64,000 nucleotides of DNA from Epichloe hybrida (Eukaryota; Ascomycota; Sordariomycetes; Hypocreales; Clavicipitaceae). The position numbers and the translations under genes are program-made. Below the pieces are notes generated by a model that worked only from the letters and a program-made list of their open reading frames with translations, did not search any database and had not been told where the DNA came from. The stretch spans positions 372,001-436,000 of the forward strand of contig JAFEKR010000034.1 in assembly GCA_019022495.1 (NCBI GenBank), given 5' to 3'. Below are positions 10,100 through 23,459 of this stretch, piece by piece; the stretch's first letter is position 1, and each line of letters begins with the position of its first letter.

Positions 10100-13000
10100 A
10101 ATTCTTAATCTGCTATTTAAGGCGTTTATTAAGATATGCAATATCTTCTATAAAGGGTTCTTAGTGTTAAGCTATAATTAAAAGGTTATACAAAGCCTCT
10201 GGTTAACACATAGTTACGATATAGCTTCCTTAGGCTTATTATTCCATGTAATCTTGCTTTACTATTAAGGATTAAGGATTAACTTCCTTAATCTTCTAAC
10301 TCTAACCTTTCTAGGTTAATATTAGTAAGTTATCAGTGTTCTAGGTTAAGATACAGCTATTAAAGATAAGGGGATTCTTAGCGGTTAATTATTACTTTTC
10401 TTTAGCTATAAAGTTAGCCTTCTAGAGCTCTTTCTCTTCTTTTTAGAAGAAGTTATTGTTACTTAGGCCTAATGTATTATTAGTTTGCATTCTAATGATG
10501 CTAAAGAGATTCTTATTATTTAGGGCTGTAATTAATAAGCAGGGATTATAGGTTAAGGTCGTTATATTAAGGTTATCCCTATGGTAATAGAAGTACATTG
10601 CTTACTAGTAAGTTCTAGCCTTTATAATCCTGTAAAGAGGTCTAATTAATTTGATTACAGTCCCTTCTAGAAAGAGATATGTAATTTGCTTTGGTAATCT
10701 CACGATAATTAGCCTCATTAGCATTATGTGCGATTGAGTGTAGGCTTACGTAATATCGCGAATCTAAAGGTAAATACCTCTTCTTCTTAATAACAAAGCG
10801 ATAGCTACAATTAGTTATTAGCTTGCTTATTATATTGTTAGCGATTGCGTTAGAATGAATTCCTTTCCTTTATTATTATAGCCTTGTATAATAAGATAAG
10901 ATTTCTTGTATAGTAAGTCCGTTCCTTTGCCTTTAATCTCTCTAACTATACAAGAATCAAAGATTCTATAACCTTTATGTTTTACTAGGTTAAACTTAAT
11001 GAATTTAAACACATTATAAGCTTATAAAGCGTTAATCTTAGCTTAATTAGATTACTTAAAGGGTTTTCCTAGGGTTATAATCTTCCCTTCTTAGTGAAGC
11101 TAAAGAGTAAGGTTCTAATTAGCCTCTTTCTTTACTATAAGGAATACTATGCTTAGCATCCCTCTAGTTATAATCTCTTAAATAAAGGCCTTCTCTTAAT
11201 CTTTATTTATAAGTATATAGAGCTAAACTAGGCTAATATCCTTCTTAGGGCTATAAGGTTTTCTTTTCCTTACTTTTATTCCTTTAGGGCGTGGTAATAA
11301 GTCTTTAACTTAATAGCTTCCCCTTAGGGCCTTTTAGGCTTTATAAGCCTCTTTATCAGACTCTCTTACACTTATAAATTACACTATAAGGGCCTTTCTT
11401 AGTCTCCCTTACTTTCTCTTAGCTAGTGTCTATAGCTCTTTACTATCTTTTATTAGAGAATCTCTTTTATTAGTAGTAGTTAGTTATATAGTTACTTCTT
11501 CCTCTGTGTTACTAGGCTTTATCTCCTACTACTTTAGCGTGTTATAGGGCTTTATCTCCTACTACTCTAGTCCCTCTATAATATATAAGTCTTTATAATA
11601 AGGCTTTACTACTATAGAGTAGAACTTTACTAGGCTATAGGGCATGTTAATAGTATAAGTCTCTCTATTAGTAGTAAGCAGCTTATATAGGCTATGCTAG
11701 CTACCTTTCTCTCTCTATACGCGTATATTAGCCTATAAGGGTAGCTAATATATAGGCGCTATGTTAGGGCTATTCTAGGCTCTAAGGGTATTATAAACCT
11801 GCTGCAAAGCTAGAAGATGTTAGACTTTGTTAGTAGCTTTACGAATTACCTTAGTATATTAAATAATAAAGATACTTAGTAGTAACTTATCTATTATCCA
11901 TAGGTAGCCTCTAAAGACTAGTATAGTTAGAATAATACTATTTAGGCCTATAGAGTTATTAATTACCTTAATAGCTATTTAGAGACGTTGCTCTAGCGCG
12001 AGCTCTGTTTTAATTAAGTCTATGATAATATTATAGGCTTAGCGTAGAGGTCCGTGATATCTCTTAACCTTTCTAATACTATTATAGGCTTTGATTAGCA
12101 TTTCACTAGTTTTAATTAACATTAATCGAGCATAATGCCTGAATTTAGCGGAAGCGAAGTTATTACTAGCATCGTGAATAATCTAATCTAGAGGTCTAAG
12201 ATAAGTATTAATCTAATATTCGCGGATTGTATCCTAGATGTCTTGAGCCTTCTGCTTCTTTGGATTAAGGAATTGGGCTACTTAGAACAAGGTTACTAAA
12301 TTAATAATATAAAGCACTAGTTAGCCATTGATTTACATAATATTAACGATGATCTTATAGTTAAATTCGTGGTTATCTTTGATTATGAACTTAAATTAAC
12401 TAGGGGCCTTTCTATGTATCTAGCAATAGTAGTAGACTTTAGTTAATTCCTTAATTACCTAGTATTTAACTTTGTAACTAGCTTAGTAAAGGATCTTTAT
12501 AAGTTATTAAATAGAAGGGTGACTAAGTTAATAATGTAATTAATGGATATCTCCTTCTAAAAGGTAAAAGGCAACTGTTTCTCTTACTTCTAGTAACCAC
12601 TAAGAATAGCCCTATCATCGCATAATAGGTATAGTCTTATTACCTTAGATAAGTATATTAGTAAGGTTATTAATCTTAACTTACATTTTATCTATATTAG
12701 TAATTAAGAAGAGGAAGGGGGTAGCTATATTAAGGATATAGAATTAAAGCTCTCTAAGTTCTATAGGCATATAAAGGATTCCTCTTATAACTACTAATCT
12801 AGTGCTAAATATAATAATTTAGGGTTCGCAGGGGGTTACCTTTAATAAAGGCATTAATCTTAACAAAGCCTTTACTTATACCTCTCCTATAGTTAACTTT
12901 CCTATAGCACTAGTGTTAGGTATAATCCCTCTAAAGACCTCTTCAGAATAGCGTTCTTTAGAGACATAGTAAATTAAGCCTTTATTACACTCTTATAGCT

Positions 13001-15600
13001 CGTAGAGCTCTTATTTAAGGAATACATTTAAAAAGCTTAATTATATAAGGTCACTAGGACATTAACGTTAGTAGCGTTGTGGTTAGTCTGTAGTCCTAAA
13101 TAGAAGAATTATGTAATACTTAGATATGCTATTAATAGTAGCTCCTTTATATTATTATTATTATCTTTAGCTTCCGTGCAGGCTAAAAGATATGCTTCCT
13201 AATTCTAACCTAAGCCTTTATTAGGCTTATTATTATTCTACCCTTTATAGGAGGTAAGGAATACCTAGAATCTCTTCTCTAAAGGGGGTGTATAATATGT
13301 TTTACTAGCTTACTAGTAGTCTTTTTCCTTTTAATATTCTTTAGTAAAGTAATTAGAGGACTAGTAGCCACTCTTACCGCATATAAAGTAACGCTTAGTG
13401 CTGAGCCTAGGGCTCTGTCTATAATAACTTCCTCTGCCGTAAGGGAATAATTACTATCCATACTAATAATTAGTAAACATAGCCTCTAGAGGGTCTCCTT
13501 ATTAGTACTAAAGGTATTAGGAGGACTTCTTATTTAATTCCATAATAGTAATTACCTTATGGAGGTCTCTAGCAAGACTTTTAAAGCCTACGAAGTGTAT
13601 GTATTTTACTATCTAACATTTAGGCACACTAGCTATAGTGTTTAAGGCCTGCTTATAGAGTTTAGTATCTACTATTTTAGTAAGGTATAGGCCTCTATAA
13701 ATCTTCTTAAGGGTTAATAATATAATCTTAAGGCACTTAAGCTTACTTTTATTAGGATTCTTCTTAATTATGCTTTTTAGTATTATACTACTCTACTTAT
13801 AGTAATAGAATTACTAGTTACTTTCTATCTTAAAGTGTTAATAGATATAAGTAATTATCTCTTTATAGGAATAGTTATTTCTAAAGAGGTAATTAAGGTA
13901 GTATTACTTAGTATTACCTATTAATATAATAGGGAAAGCCTTCTAATAATATATTTAAGGAAGGTTAATTCTATTACACTTATTTTTAAAGAGCGTAATC
14001 TTTAGTATTAAGAAGTTATATAGCTTTCCACTATAGTAGTTGCTATCCTTATATATCTTCGTAAGCTCTAAGATCTTCTTTATAATCTAATCTTCAGAGG
14101 GGAATTGCTATAAAGGCATAATTTATTATAAATAATAGTCCACTAGTTATTCTTAATAATAATTATCTAGATAGAGTTATTAATATAATAGGGATTATTA
14201 TAGGGGTTCTTATAAGGGTTTAAGCAATCTCTAGGGTTAGGGAAGGTTAATTTCTAGGGTAGGTTATTAGGGCTATTAATATTAAGGTTCTAGGGGTTTA
14301 GAAGATTATAGTCTTTCTTGTAATCTTTCCTATAACTAAAGGGGCATTAAGGTTTAATAAAGCACTTCCTTAAGTAATACTAGGATTAAATATCCTAGGC
14401 CTTACCTAATAAGGACGCTATAATCTTATAAAGAATTATGTAATTCTCTAATAATATCCTTAGATGCCCTTTTAAAGGTATCTTTAGACTAGCCTTTAAA
14501 GTCTTCTTAGAATAATTCCTATAGGTTATTATCTCTCTAACCTTAATACTTACTAAGGTTAATAAATCTCGCAATTTAGTTATTAAGCTTAAGCTACATT
14601 CTTCTTAGAATAATTCCTATAGGTTATTATCTCTCTAACCTTAATACTTACTAAGGTTAATAAATCTCGCAATTTAGTTATTAAGCTTAAGCTACATAGT
14701 AGTCTCTGGATTTAGCTTAATAGATTCTTTCTAGTTATATAAGAATTTATAAGTAAGCTATTAAAGGTATAGGGGTAATTCATACCTTTAAGGTCTCTTA
14801 GGAGTAATAATTAGAGCCTTACTATTACTAGTAGCCCTTTCTCTTATAGAAGGTCTAGATTCCTCTACTATTTTTAACTATAAAAGGAATATTACTAATT
14901 TATTGTTTTTACTACTAATTAAGCTCCTATGTTTACCTATTACTATTATAAGGTTCTTCTTTTGCTTTTTAGGAGTGTTATCGCTCTAATAAAATTAGAA
15001 GATTGTGGAAATAGGAAAAATAGAAGGAAAAGTAGTAGAAGTAGTAAAAGTAGTAATAAGAATAAATTAATAGAGATAATAAAAGCAACACTAGTTCTAA
15101 AAGTAACTAGAAAATAATAGGAAAAGTAATAAGGGAATAATAGGAATTACTACTTCCTGTTTTTTATAAAAAGAAAGGAAGGAGGTAATCTCTCTTTCTT
15201 GCTAATAGGTATAGGGTAAATAGCACTAATAATAAAGGGGGCAAAAACAAGTAGTAAATGCTTGTAGGGAGAGATTAAAGGTCTATTAGATAAAGGGAAT
15301 ATTTATAAAGAAGTTATAAATATATTAGCTAGCTTAGCTAAGGTTATTTAACGTTAGGTTTGAAATAAATGCCTTGCGGCAATAGATTCAGTTGTTTGGT
15401 TAGTTTTCTCGTGATAGATAATAAAATCGATAATTAATAATAATATCCTAGATAAATATAACAAAGTTATATCCCTAAGCCTAAGGGTTAATAGATTAAT
15501 TCCTTAGAAGCCTAATAAGCCTATAACTAGGATTCTAGTCTTTTCCTTTAGCATACTTATGTAGTTATGCCTCTCTACTATAATAACCGTTACGGCATAA
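10100..15600 (-). pseudogene. Element 4 gag-pol polyprotein remnant
   Basis: Read on the minus strand from right to left: gag-like sequence (about 13,500-15,600), a protease/gag junction near 13,279-13,461, integrase (about 11,700-13,000), then reverse transcriptase and RNase H (about 10,100-11,400). Only the reverse transcriptase is recognised with good motifs; the other borders are inferred from Copia gene order. No intact open frame exceeds about 60 codons. Confidence 0.55.
14502..14697. repeat. Exact 98-bp tandem duplication in element 4
   Basis: 14,502-14,599 and 14,600-14,697 are identical at every base as read here, both starting TCTTCTTAGAATAATTCC. Identity includes all the RIP-looking stops, so the duplication followed mutation. 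Confidence 0.9.
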
Positions 15601-15687
15601 CAAGGGGTAGTGGTAGTAGTATTTATAGAAATATCTCTTCTTATAATACCTAGCTTATTTATAGTTATAAAGTTAACCACTAATTAG

Positions 15688-15943
15688 TGTTAGATACACT
15701 AAGGTCCTGCGTAAGTAATAAATCCTATATAAATTAAAGTTAATAATAGTTAGATAGATAGCTAGAAGAAAAGAGAAGAGAGGGAAAGTCTAGATGCTAG
15801 AAAAGTAAGCGAAATCTATATGTAAGGCATAAAAGGGGGTGGCGAATTAATGCAGCTAATCGCATCGCGTGCATTGCGCCAGACCCATAATTGGTCCGGT
15901 GTTTGGCCACGATTGAACCGATGAAGATCCGAAGGAATTAACA
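15688..15943 (-). repeat. 5' LTR of element 4 (minus orientation)
   Basis: 256 bp, partner of 9,080-9,335. Here the right, outward-facing end is preserved (ATTGGTCCGGTGTTTGGCC) and the left end is mutated. Just inside it, on the minus strand, lies CTAATTAGTGGTTA, a motif also found directly after the 5' LTR of element 2. Confidence 0.88.
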
Positions 15944-15948
15944 TAAGA

Positions 15949-17017
15949 CCTTATAGGAATAGACCTAGAGGAGGAGAATTATAACTTTTAGCCCTTAGTT
16001 ATAAAGCAAGGAAATGATTAGTTTAAAGTAGAAATACTACCTTATATATTAGGGTAAGAAAGCAGCTATATTAGTGCTCTTTTAACCCCTCCTAACTTTT
16101 CTTATAAGGCACTAGTTGCTATAAAGAATATAAAGCTTTAGGCATAAGGTAATAATACGCTTTTTTATAAGATTAATAAATTTATAAGTGACGTAATAGC
16201 TGAACACGCGGAGACTACCACAGAGACTAGCGAAATTACTACTAAGAGTAGTAAGACTATAAAGAATTATAGTTTATATAATAATAGTATTAATTTAAAT
16301 AATATTATAACTAGAAAATATTAATAAAAGGATTTAAGAAAAGCTAGGTAGGTATAGTTTTCTTTTACTTTCTTTATAGCACTCTAAGGAACTTAGTATA
16401 ATTTATATATTAAAGATATACCTCTAGAACTTACCTATTATTACTAGGTAATAGTATTACTATATTATAACTACTAGAAGGAAGTAATTATAAAGGAGCT
16501 TTTAAAGCTTCTATCCTTAAACTACTAGGAGAATATACCTAAGGAACTAATTAATCCTAATAAGCATAAGGAAATTATTAACCTTAGCTAGGTTTTTAAA
16601 TATAAAACTAATAAAAAGGGTATAGTTATAGAGTTTAAGGCTTAAATAGTAGTATAAGGTAATTAATAACTAAAGGATAACCTTAATAACTACGCTATAA
16701 CACTTACTTCTTAATCTTTATAAATACTACTTATGGTTTATTATGCTAATAATCTTAATACTTAATAATATAATATTTAGAATGCCTTCCCACATGTAGA
16801 ACTTAAAGAACTTATCTTCTATAAGCCCCTAGAGGGTATAAACGCGAAAGATTATCTCTAGAAGATAATTAGAGTATTATATAGGCTATAGGAAGCTCCC
16901 TAATAATGGTTTCTTTATTTAAAGAGATTCCTTTTAGAGCTTAGCTTTATCTAAGGGAAAGAAGACCTATATATCTTTTTAAAGGATGATTTTATTCTGT
17001 TTTTCTACGTAAATAAT
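15949..17017 (+). pseudogene. Element 1 reverse transcriptase fragment
   Basis: Resumes element 1 after element 4. It reads as Copia reverse transcriptase with stop codons: VFKYKTNKKGIVIEFKAQIV at about 16,590, NAFPHVELKELIFYKPLEG at about 16,780, VLYRLQEAP and finally ILFFYVNNC at about 17,005. The last corresponds to the FYVDD catalytic box with both Asp changed to Asn. It is cut exactly there by element 2a and continues at 31,118. Confidence 0.8.
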
Positions 17018-17313
17018 TGTTGGAACAAGCATGATATTAACAAGGGTGCGCGCCTCTAATTGGGTGGGCGCGTTGCATCGCGGACCCACATGTCCAGCCC
17101 GACCGCGCCGCGATCGGAGTTAGCACATGTGGCCTCTTCGCTAATAACCCTAATTAAGGCCCCTTTTCCTGTAATAAATAGCGCACCCTCTTTACTTCTA
17201 TTTAATCTCTCTTTTACTTGCTTTAATAGACTAGAATATATAATAATTACATACACTTTAGTCTACCCCGAAAACCCTACGTGTAGGTTAATAGTATCCT
17301 ATAGATACTAATA
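17018..17313 (+). repeat. 5' LTR of element 2a
   Basis: The first 150 bp are CpG-rich (GGGTGCGCGCC, GCATCGCGGACCC). The last 60 bp are mutated relative to 30,817-31,112. Open frames on both strands here (17,056-17,311) are a by-product of the unmutated GC-rich half, not genes. Confidence 0.9.
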
Positions 17314-17329
17314 CTAATTAGTGGTTATC

Positions 17330-18037
17330 TCTATAGATACCACAGATTAGCAAGGTTTATAGAAGAGGCATTAGTATTAAGGACTTGCCTTATAAAAGAG
17401 AAAGTGCTGCTCTAAGATACTAAATATGCTAAGGAAGAAGTATATTCTAGCTCTCCTTTTACCTTAAGTAACTATAACTAGCTCTATACTAAATCTAAGC
17501 TTATTAACTTAATTAAGGCCTAGTTAGTAACTAACCTAACCTATCTTTATTCATTTAATTAAACCTACTAAGGGATAAAGATAATAGCTTTACTTATAAT
17601 CCTTTAGACCTCTATTAATTCTCTGTTTCCCTTACCCCCCTATCTACCACTAATATCATAGTAGAACATCAAGATTAACCAGAGGGATCTAGAGCCTAAG
17701 ACGTTCCCTTTAATCATAAACGCACCTTCCCCCCTAAGGATACTAGAAGAGAAGCTAATCTATAAGTTATATCTTACCTCCTTAACTATATATCCCCTAA
17801 TTTACACTAATATATTACGTAATAAGCACTAGAGAATAAGGAATTATTTAATCTTAAAGCAAACACTACCCCTAAAGAACTTACGGCCTAGATTCTTATT
17901 AAGAAAGCAACCTACGAATATAAGAACCTATACCTACGAACCCTATCTACTATCTTTAGTAATAACTTTAGAGGATAGAAATAAGAAACATTCTAAGTAG
18001 TAAATCCTAAAGCTATAAAGAGTCTTTAAGACTTTCT
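17330..18037 (+). pseudogene. Element 2a gag, 5' half
   Basis: Gag-like coding remnant with many stops, beginning after the 5' LTR and the CTAATTAGTGGTTA motif. It ends at the element 3a insertion and resumes at 25,854. The undisrupted equivalent is in copy 2b (53,020 onward). Confidence 0.55.
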
Positions 18038-18304
18038 TGTCAGGAGCACGGAGGCCAAGGGGCCATGGACGGGACGGTCATATGTTAGAGCCCTTGGATA
18101 AGCCTTAGGTTCCGCGAATAACTAAGTAGCTATAAGATAGCTATATGCATATAGTAGGGTATTTAGATAAGGACTGCCTATAAGAGATATAGGAGGTTAG
18201 AGTTTAAGACCTTTATATACCTACCCCTAAGTAATAGCTCTCTAGCTATAACTAAGAACCTTAGCCTTTACTCTATTTATATCTCCCTAAATATAGTTAT
18301 AATA
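18038..18304 (+). repeat. 5' LTR of element 3a
   Basis: 267 bp. The outer 65 bp are preserved (CACGGAGGCCAAGGGGCC), while the inner end decays from CGTGACA to TATAATA. Confidence 0.88.
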
Positions 18305-18399
18305 AGTTAAACTCTTAAACCCTTTAGGGAAAATAGACTATTAGCTAGATTTAAATATAAAGAAGCTATAGAATATTTACCTAAAATATACCTATACTA

Positions 18400-19600
18400 C
18401 CTAGTAAGGAAGCCTTAACTCTATAGTGCCTAGGTAGTAACTAGAATACCCTAACTATAGAATATAAGAGGGTATAGTAAATGCTACCTAACTAATATAG
18501 TAACGCTAAATCTAGTAATAATAATAATCTAGATAAGCTATAGAGGTAATATAAGGTTATATAAGCTAAGCTATAAAATACCTATATAAGAAAGGAGATC
18601 TTAGATATAGAAGCATAGCTTAAGGAAATAGAAGCAGACTTATAATTAGCTAGATTAGGTAGAGGACCTATAATTACCCCTTAGATAAACACATAGAGAA
18701 TTCCCCTATTCTTAGACTTCCTACCTAATACTAAGTTCATAGTAAACACATACCTATAAAGCTTTATTAAGATATAGTATAAGGTACCTATATATAAAGG
18801 TAATACCTATAAGAATCTATAGGTATACCTAGTAGATTTAAACGTGCTATTTAAGCTAGACCTAAGAACCTTTAAGGATAATAAAATAAAGGTAGTATAT
18901 ACTAGTAGTTACTTAGCTAATAATATAAAGTAATAGTAAATACATTATATAATAGTAAATAAGTTAGTTAACTACTTGGCTTACACCTAGGATAGATTTA
19001 TATCCTAGCTAAACACTAGAGTAATAGATAAAGATATATAGTACTTAGAAGCCACTAGGATACTACTAAATCTTAGGTAGAAAAGTAATTAGTCTTTTTA
19101 ATCTTTCCTAAGACTTTAGATAAAGGTAAAAGCGGAATTACCTAACTAAATCCTTATACACTTAAGAATAGTGATTTTTCTAAATAGCTTAAATAACGCT
19201 ATAAGGAAGCATATAGTTAGCTAAGAGTTCCTAATATCTTAGAGTTACCTATAGGGTTAAGGAAAAAAGGCTAAAGTTATAATAATATCTATATTAAGCA
19301 ATTATAATAAAAACCACAATAAGGAGGGTAGGAGTAATAAGAGATAACACTCTAGCTCCCCCGTAGATAACTTATAGCAAAGCTTATAGTAACCTAGCAT
19401 AGGCCAGAGACTATTTAAGTGCTTTAAATATAGTAGTCCTAGATATAGTTTAAATAAATATAATATAGTAAACTACTTAATCTATAAAAGCAATAAGTAT
19501 ACTACTAAGAAGTATAAGGATAGTAGCAATAAAACCTTAGACCTAAATAAGATTCTAATTAGTTTAGCTTAGGCCTAGGATAATAGTCTTACTATAAAAA
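18400..19600 (+). pseudogene. Element 3a gag with zinc-knuckle remnants
   Basis: Gag-like frame with stops. At about 19,413-19,510 it reads KCFKYSSPRYSLNKY followed by NYLIYKSNKYTTKKY, recognisable as two CCHC knuckles in which Cys became Tyr, Gly became Ser or Arg and His became Tyr through G>A and C>T changes. Confidence 0.65.
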
Positions 19601-19649
19601 AACCTATAGATAAGAGAATAAGAATATAAGTGTCCTTATAGCAAGATAA

Positions 19650-21760
19650 CCACTAGTTAGTAATGCTAGCGCTATTTACGGGCGTGGAATATTTGATAAT
19701 CCACCCTAAATTATTATTAAGATAGGATTAGAAGAACGTAGAAAAAACGGAGATAATACTAGAAAGTATAAGTAAGAATAAGATCCTATACTAGGGAATC
19801 CTATATAAACTAGTTAAGGTAAAAGATAGTATAGGCTATATAAAGGTCTGCTAAGTTAGCTACTATATTACTAATATAGGAGAGGGAATGCTCCTAGGGA
19901 TAGACTAGACCCTAGAATATAAACCTATAGTAATAGACTAGAAGCAGGGTTTCTAGAGGTTTCTAATAACCTAGGATCGCATTGCTTTTACTGTAGGTAA
20001 GCGATAACTTCGCAAGGTAGTAAAGCAGTCTTCTATTACGCTATTACTAGTATTACTAAAGATTAAGGTAGTTAACCTAGAGGTAATAGAAGAAGATACT
20101 AATAAAAATTCACTAATAGGTAACGTAATAAGCAATAACCTAAGTCATAGTGTAGTTATAGTAATAGTAGTAGGATATACCTATGTATTAAAGAAGAAAA
20201 AACTAAGAAGTATAATAGTACTCTAGGTAGTGTTTTATAAAGAATTAGCAGTGCCTACGTAAGAGATAGATAGCAACACACCCCTGTAGTAAATTCTAGA
20301 AGAGTACGTGGAATTCGCAGATATATTTTCAAAGAAGCTAGCTAGCAAGCTCCTGGAATTAGGTGGTTACACTTATATAATTAAATTAGAAGAGGGAAAA
20401 TAACTACCCTAGGGACTTATATATAACCTAGCTGAAAAAGAGCTAGAAGTGCTTAGGGAGTACCTAGTAAGTGCGTAGGAAAAAGGGTGGATTAGAAGAT
20501 TAATAAGCCTAGTAGGAGCCCTAATTTTATTTATTCTAAAAAAAATCAGGGAAATTAAGGCTTTGTGTGAATTACAGGGGCCTTAATAGGATTACTATTA
20601 AAAATAAGGCCCCTTTACTGCTAATCTCCGAAATCCTTAATTAATTAGCAGGTGTAAAGATTTTTATATTGCTAGATCTTCGAGAGGCGTACTACTAGCT
20701 ACGTATCCGTAAGGGCAATGAGTGGAAAACAGTATTCTATTGCTACTATAGGCACTTTAAATATCTTATGATGCTATTTAGGTTAGTAAATGCGCTAGCC
20801 ACTTTTTAGGAATATATTAATAATACTCTTAAGGGGCTTGTGAATAAATTTTATATTATCTACCTTAATAACACCTTAATATATAGTAGTAACCCTGTAA
20901 GACACATAAAGTATGTCAAAAGAGTGCTAGGGTAACTTTAGGACGCTAATCTCTATGTTAACCTTAAAAAGTGCTAATTTTTAGTTATAAAAGCAAAGTT
21001 CCTAGGTTTTATTATATCTAAGAAGGGCATTAAGATAGAACCGTCGCGGGTTAAAGCTATTATGACCTAGCTAATACCTAGTAGTGTGTTTAATATTTAA
21101 TTATTCCTTAGGTTTACAGGGTTTTACTAACGCTTTATAAAATAGTATAGTAAGGTAGTAGTCCTACTAATAAACCATCTAAAGGGTGTTTAACTAGCAG
21201 AGTTTAAGCTAGAGCCTAGTAAACTTATAGCATTTAGAGAACTCTAAAAGAAGTTCTAGGAGGCACTAATCTTAGTGCACTTTAACCTACTTTATCTACT
21301 AAGAGTAAAGACAGACACATCTAGTCACGTAATTAGAGCTATACTCACGATATTAGTGCTAGGTAGCTGGCACTTAGTGGTATATTTTTTAAGGAAGTTA
21401 ACTAATATTAAACTTCGCTACTTAACCCTAGACACTAAGTTATTAGTAATCTAAGAGGTATTTTAAGCCTAGAGATATTACCTCACGTATTTAACTTATT
21501 AGATTACGGTTATTACAGACTATCTAAATCATAAGTACCTAGCTACAAAGCCAAAGCTATCTAGTAGGTAAGTAATAGCGTTAGATAAGCTCTATTTATT
21601 TAATTTCAGGATTAAACATTATATAGGTAAGCTAAACCCTGCTAATACCTTATTAAGAAAAGTAAATTATATTAGTAAGAAGCGTAGGGCAGAGGCTATA
21701 TCCTTATAGCTACCTAACTTCTTAGCTAAGTTTTTAAATACTAAGCAGCAAGGGCACTAC
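19650..21760 (+). pseudogene. Element 3a protease, reverse transcriptase and RNase H remnant
   Basis: The Gypsy reverse transcriptase is recognisable from about 20,610 (LISEILN, FILLDLREAYYQLRIRKGNEW, FCYYRHFKYLMMLFRLVNA, FYIIYLNNTLIYS, where YLNN stands for the YVDD box). RNase H follows (TGFYQRFIKQYSKVV at about 21,117, VYFLRKLTNIKLRYLTLDTK at about 21,385, NFRIKHYIGKLNPANTLLR near 21,600). Catalytic Asp codons have become Asn codons. Confidence 0.8.
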
Positions 21761-22149
21761 GTGTGTAATAGTGTAGTCATAGGCCTTAAGGTTATATTAC
21801 TTAGCGTAGTTAATGGTTTATTATAAGAGCGCTACAAGGGCTATTTAAGCCTCCAGGGTTTTAAGAAGACATAACTTTATTATATTATTAAGGAACCTAA
21901 TAGTCCTATAAAGCCTATGAGTAGTACGCTAACTAGGTCCGCTTATTATAAGTAGTAAGGTCACGCCTTATCTATATTTTCTAATATTTCTATAAGTCTA
22001 GCAAGCCTACGGGTTAGGAGTCTAGCTAGGTTAGTAGTTAGTAAGTAGCATAGGCGCCCCCTTAAAACACTACTTAGCTATAATTTATCTATAAGTCTAA
22101 AAGCACACTATAAGCTAGCCACTTATAGTAGTATTATAGCAAGAATATA

Positions 22150-23450
22150 AGTAGTCTAGCAAACCTCTTCTAAGTTCACATATAACACATATCCTATGTA
22201 TACAGAATTAGAGACTTTAATTTAAGTTATGTTATTTTAAGCATAGCAAGGTAATAACTTTACTATAGGTTATAGGAAGCTACTTAAGAGTGGCAACCTC
22301 AAAGCGTCGCAGATATAGTCTATTAGGCCCTTTAAGCTATTAATATTTTAAAATAGAGTTTTTATTCTAGTAGGTATAAGAAAGGAAATTTTACTACTTA
22401 CCTATAATAACCTAGTAGTAGGCTACTAGGGAGTTAGCAGGACCCTCTATTAGATTATAAGTTAGTATTACTAGCTAATAATAAAGAAAGACACTAAGTT
22501 ATATATACGAACTTACATAAGCTATTAGACTTTAAAGCCAAGGCACTATAAACTATACAGTAAGCTAGCTATACTACTAGCGCCTAATTAGCCTTTTTAA
22601 GAATTATTAATAGATTTTATCACGGGGCTACCACCTATGAAAGACGCAAATCAGACCTATAATATAATCTTAGTTATTATAGACTATTTCACAAAATACA
22701 GTATTTACATCCCTATTTTAACGCGGATAACTAGCAACAGGTTAGCTACTATATTTCTAGAGTACGTTTTTAGGGATTATAGCGCCCTAGAAGGTATTAT
22801 TATAGACTACGGTTTAACTTTTACTAGCGGGTTTTAGATAACCTTCTGCTATCTTATTATAACTAAGTAGCAACTAAGCACCGCGTTTTACTCGTAAATA
22901 GATAGTTAGATAGAACGTTTAAACTAAGTTTTAAAGTATTATTTAAGAGCCTTTACTTACTTTAATTAGACTAATTAGGCTAATAATCTTTTAATAGCAT
23001 AGTTTGCGTATAACATAAGCGTTTATTTAACTTATAACTACACCCTAGCTAAGGCGCTACAAGGCTATAACCCTAGGGGACTATAGTAAGTAGTTATAGA
23101 TATCCCCGTGGTAAATAACTAGGCAGAGACTTATGCCACTGCGCTAAGAGATAGATATGTAGTAATTAAGTAGCTTCTAAGTAACTTATAGGCCTAGTAT
23201 ATAAAATACTATAATAAGAAGTAAACCCTAATAAAGTTTAGAGTAGGTAACTATGTTTTATTATTTATAAAGAATATTAACTTATAGTAACCTAGTAGGA
23301 AGCTAAGTGCGAAGTACCTAGGCCCTTATAAAATTAAAAAGGTAATTAGGACTTACGGTTTAGTATACTAACTAAAGCTACTACCTAGTATATAACTATA
23401 TAATGTTTTTAATATTACTAATCTTAAACTATTTATAGGGGATCTAACTA
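22150..23450 (+). pseudogene. Element 3a integrase remnant
   Basis: The open stretch 22,637-22,837 reads YNIILVIIDYFTKYSIYIPI and FLEYVFRDYSALEGIIIDYG, the Gypsy integrase core around its first two catalytic Asp residues. A GPY/F-like segment (KYLGPYKIKKVIRTYGLVY) follows at about 23,308. Confidence 0.8.
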
Positions 23451-23459
23451 ACGTAGAAG

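Larger units (their letters stand above)
9080..15943 (-). mobile_element. Copia-type LTR retrotransposon element 4, inserted in element 1 in reverse
   Basis: The LTRs at 9,080-9,335 and 15,688-15,943 are 256 bp each, and TAAGA is duplicated at 9,075-9,079 and 15,944-15,948. Total length is 6,864 bp. On the minus strand the open stretch 10,830-11,012 reads as Copia reverse transcriptase (KHKGYRIFDSCIVREIKGKG, LIIQGYNNKGKEFILTQS). Farther along, MQTNNTLGLSNNNF at about 10,440-10,500 matches a Copia pol segment that normally carries Asp where Asn now stands. A polypurine tract, seen as CTCTCTTTTTCCTT at 9,345-9,358, borders the left (3') LTR. Coding potential is destroyed by RIP-type transitions. 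Confidence 0.88.

Noticed and set aside
17056..17311. Overlapping open frames on both strands, repeated at 30,913 and 58,732
   Set aside because: They lie in the unmutated half of the element 2 LTR and recur only because the LTR recurs; no domain or start context.
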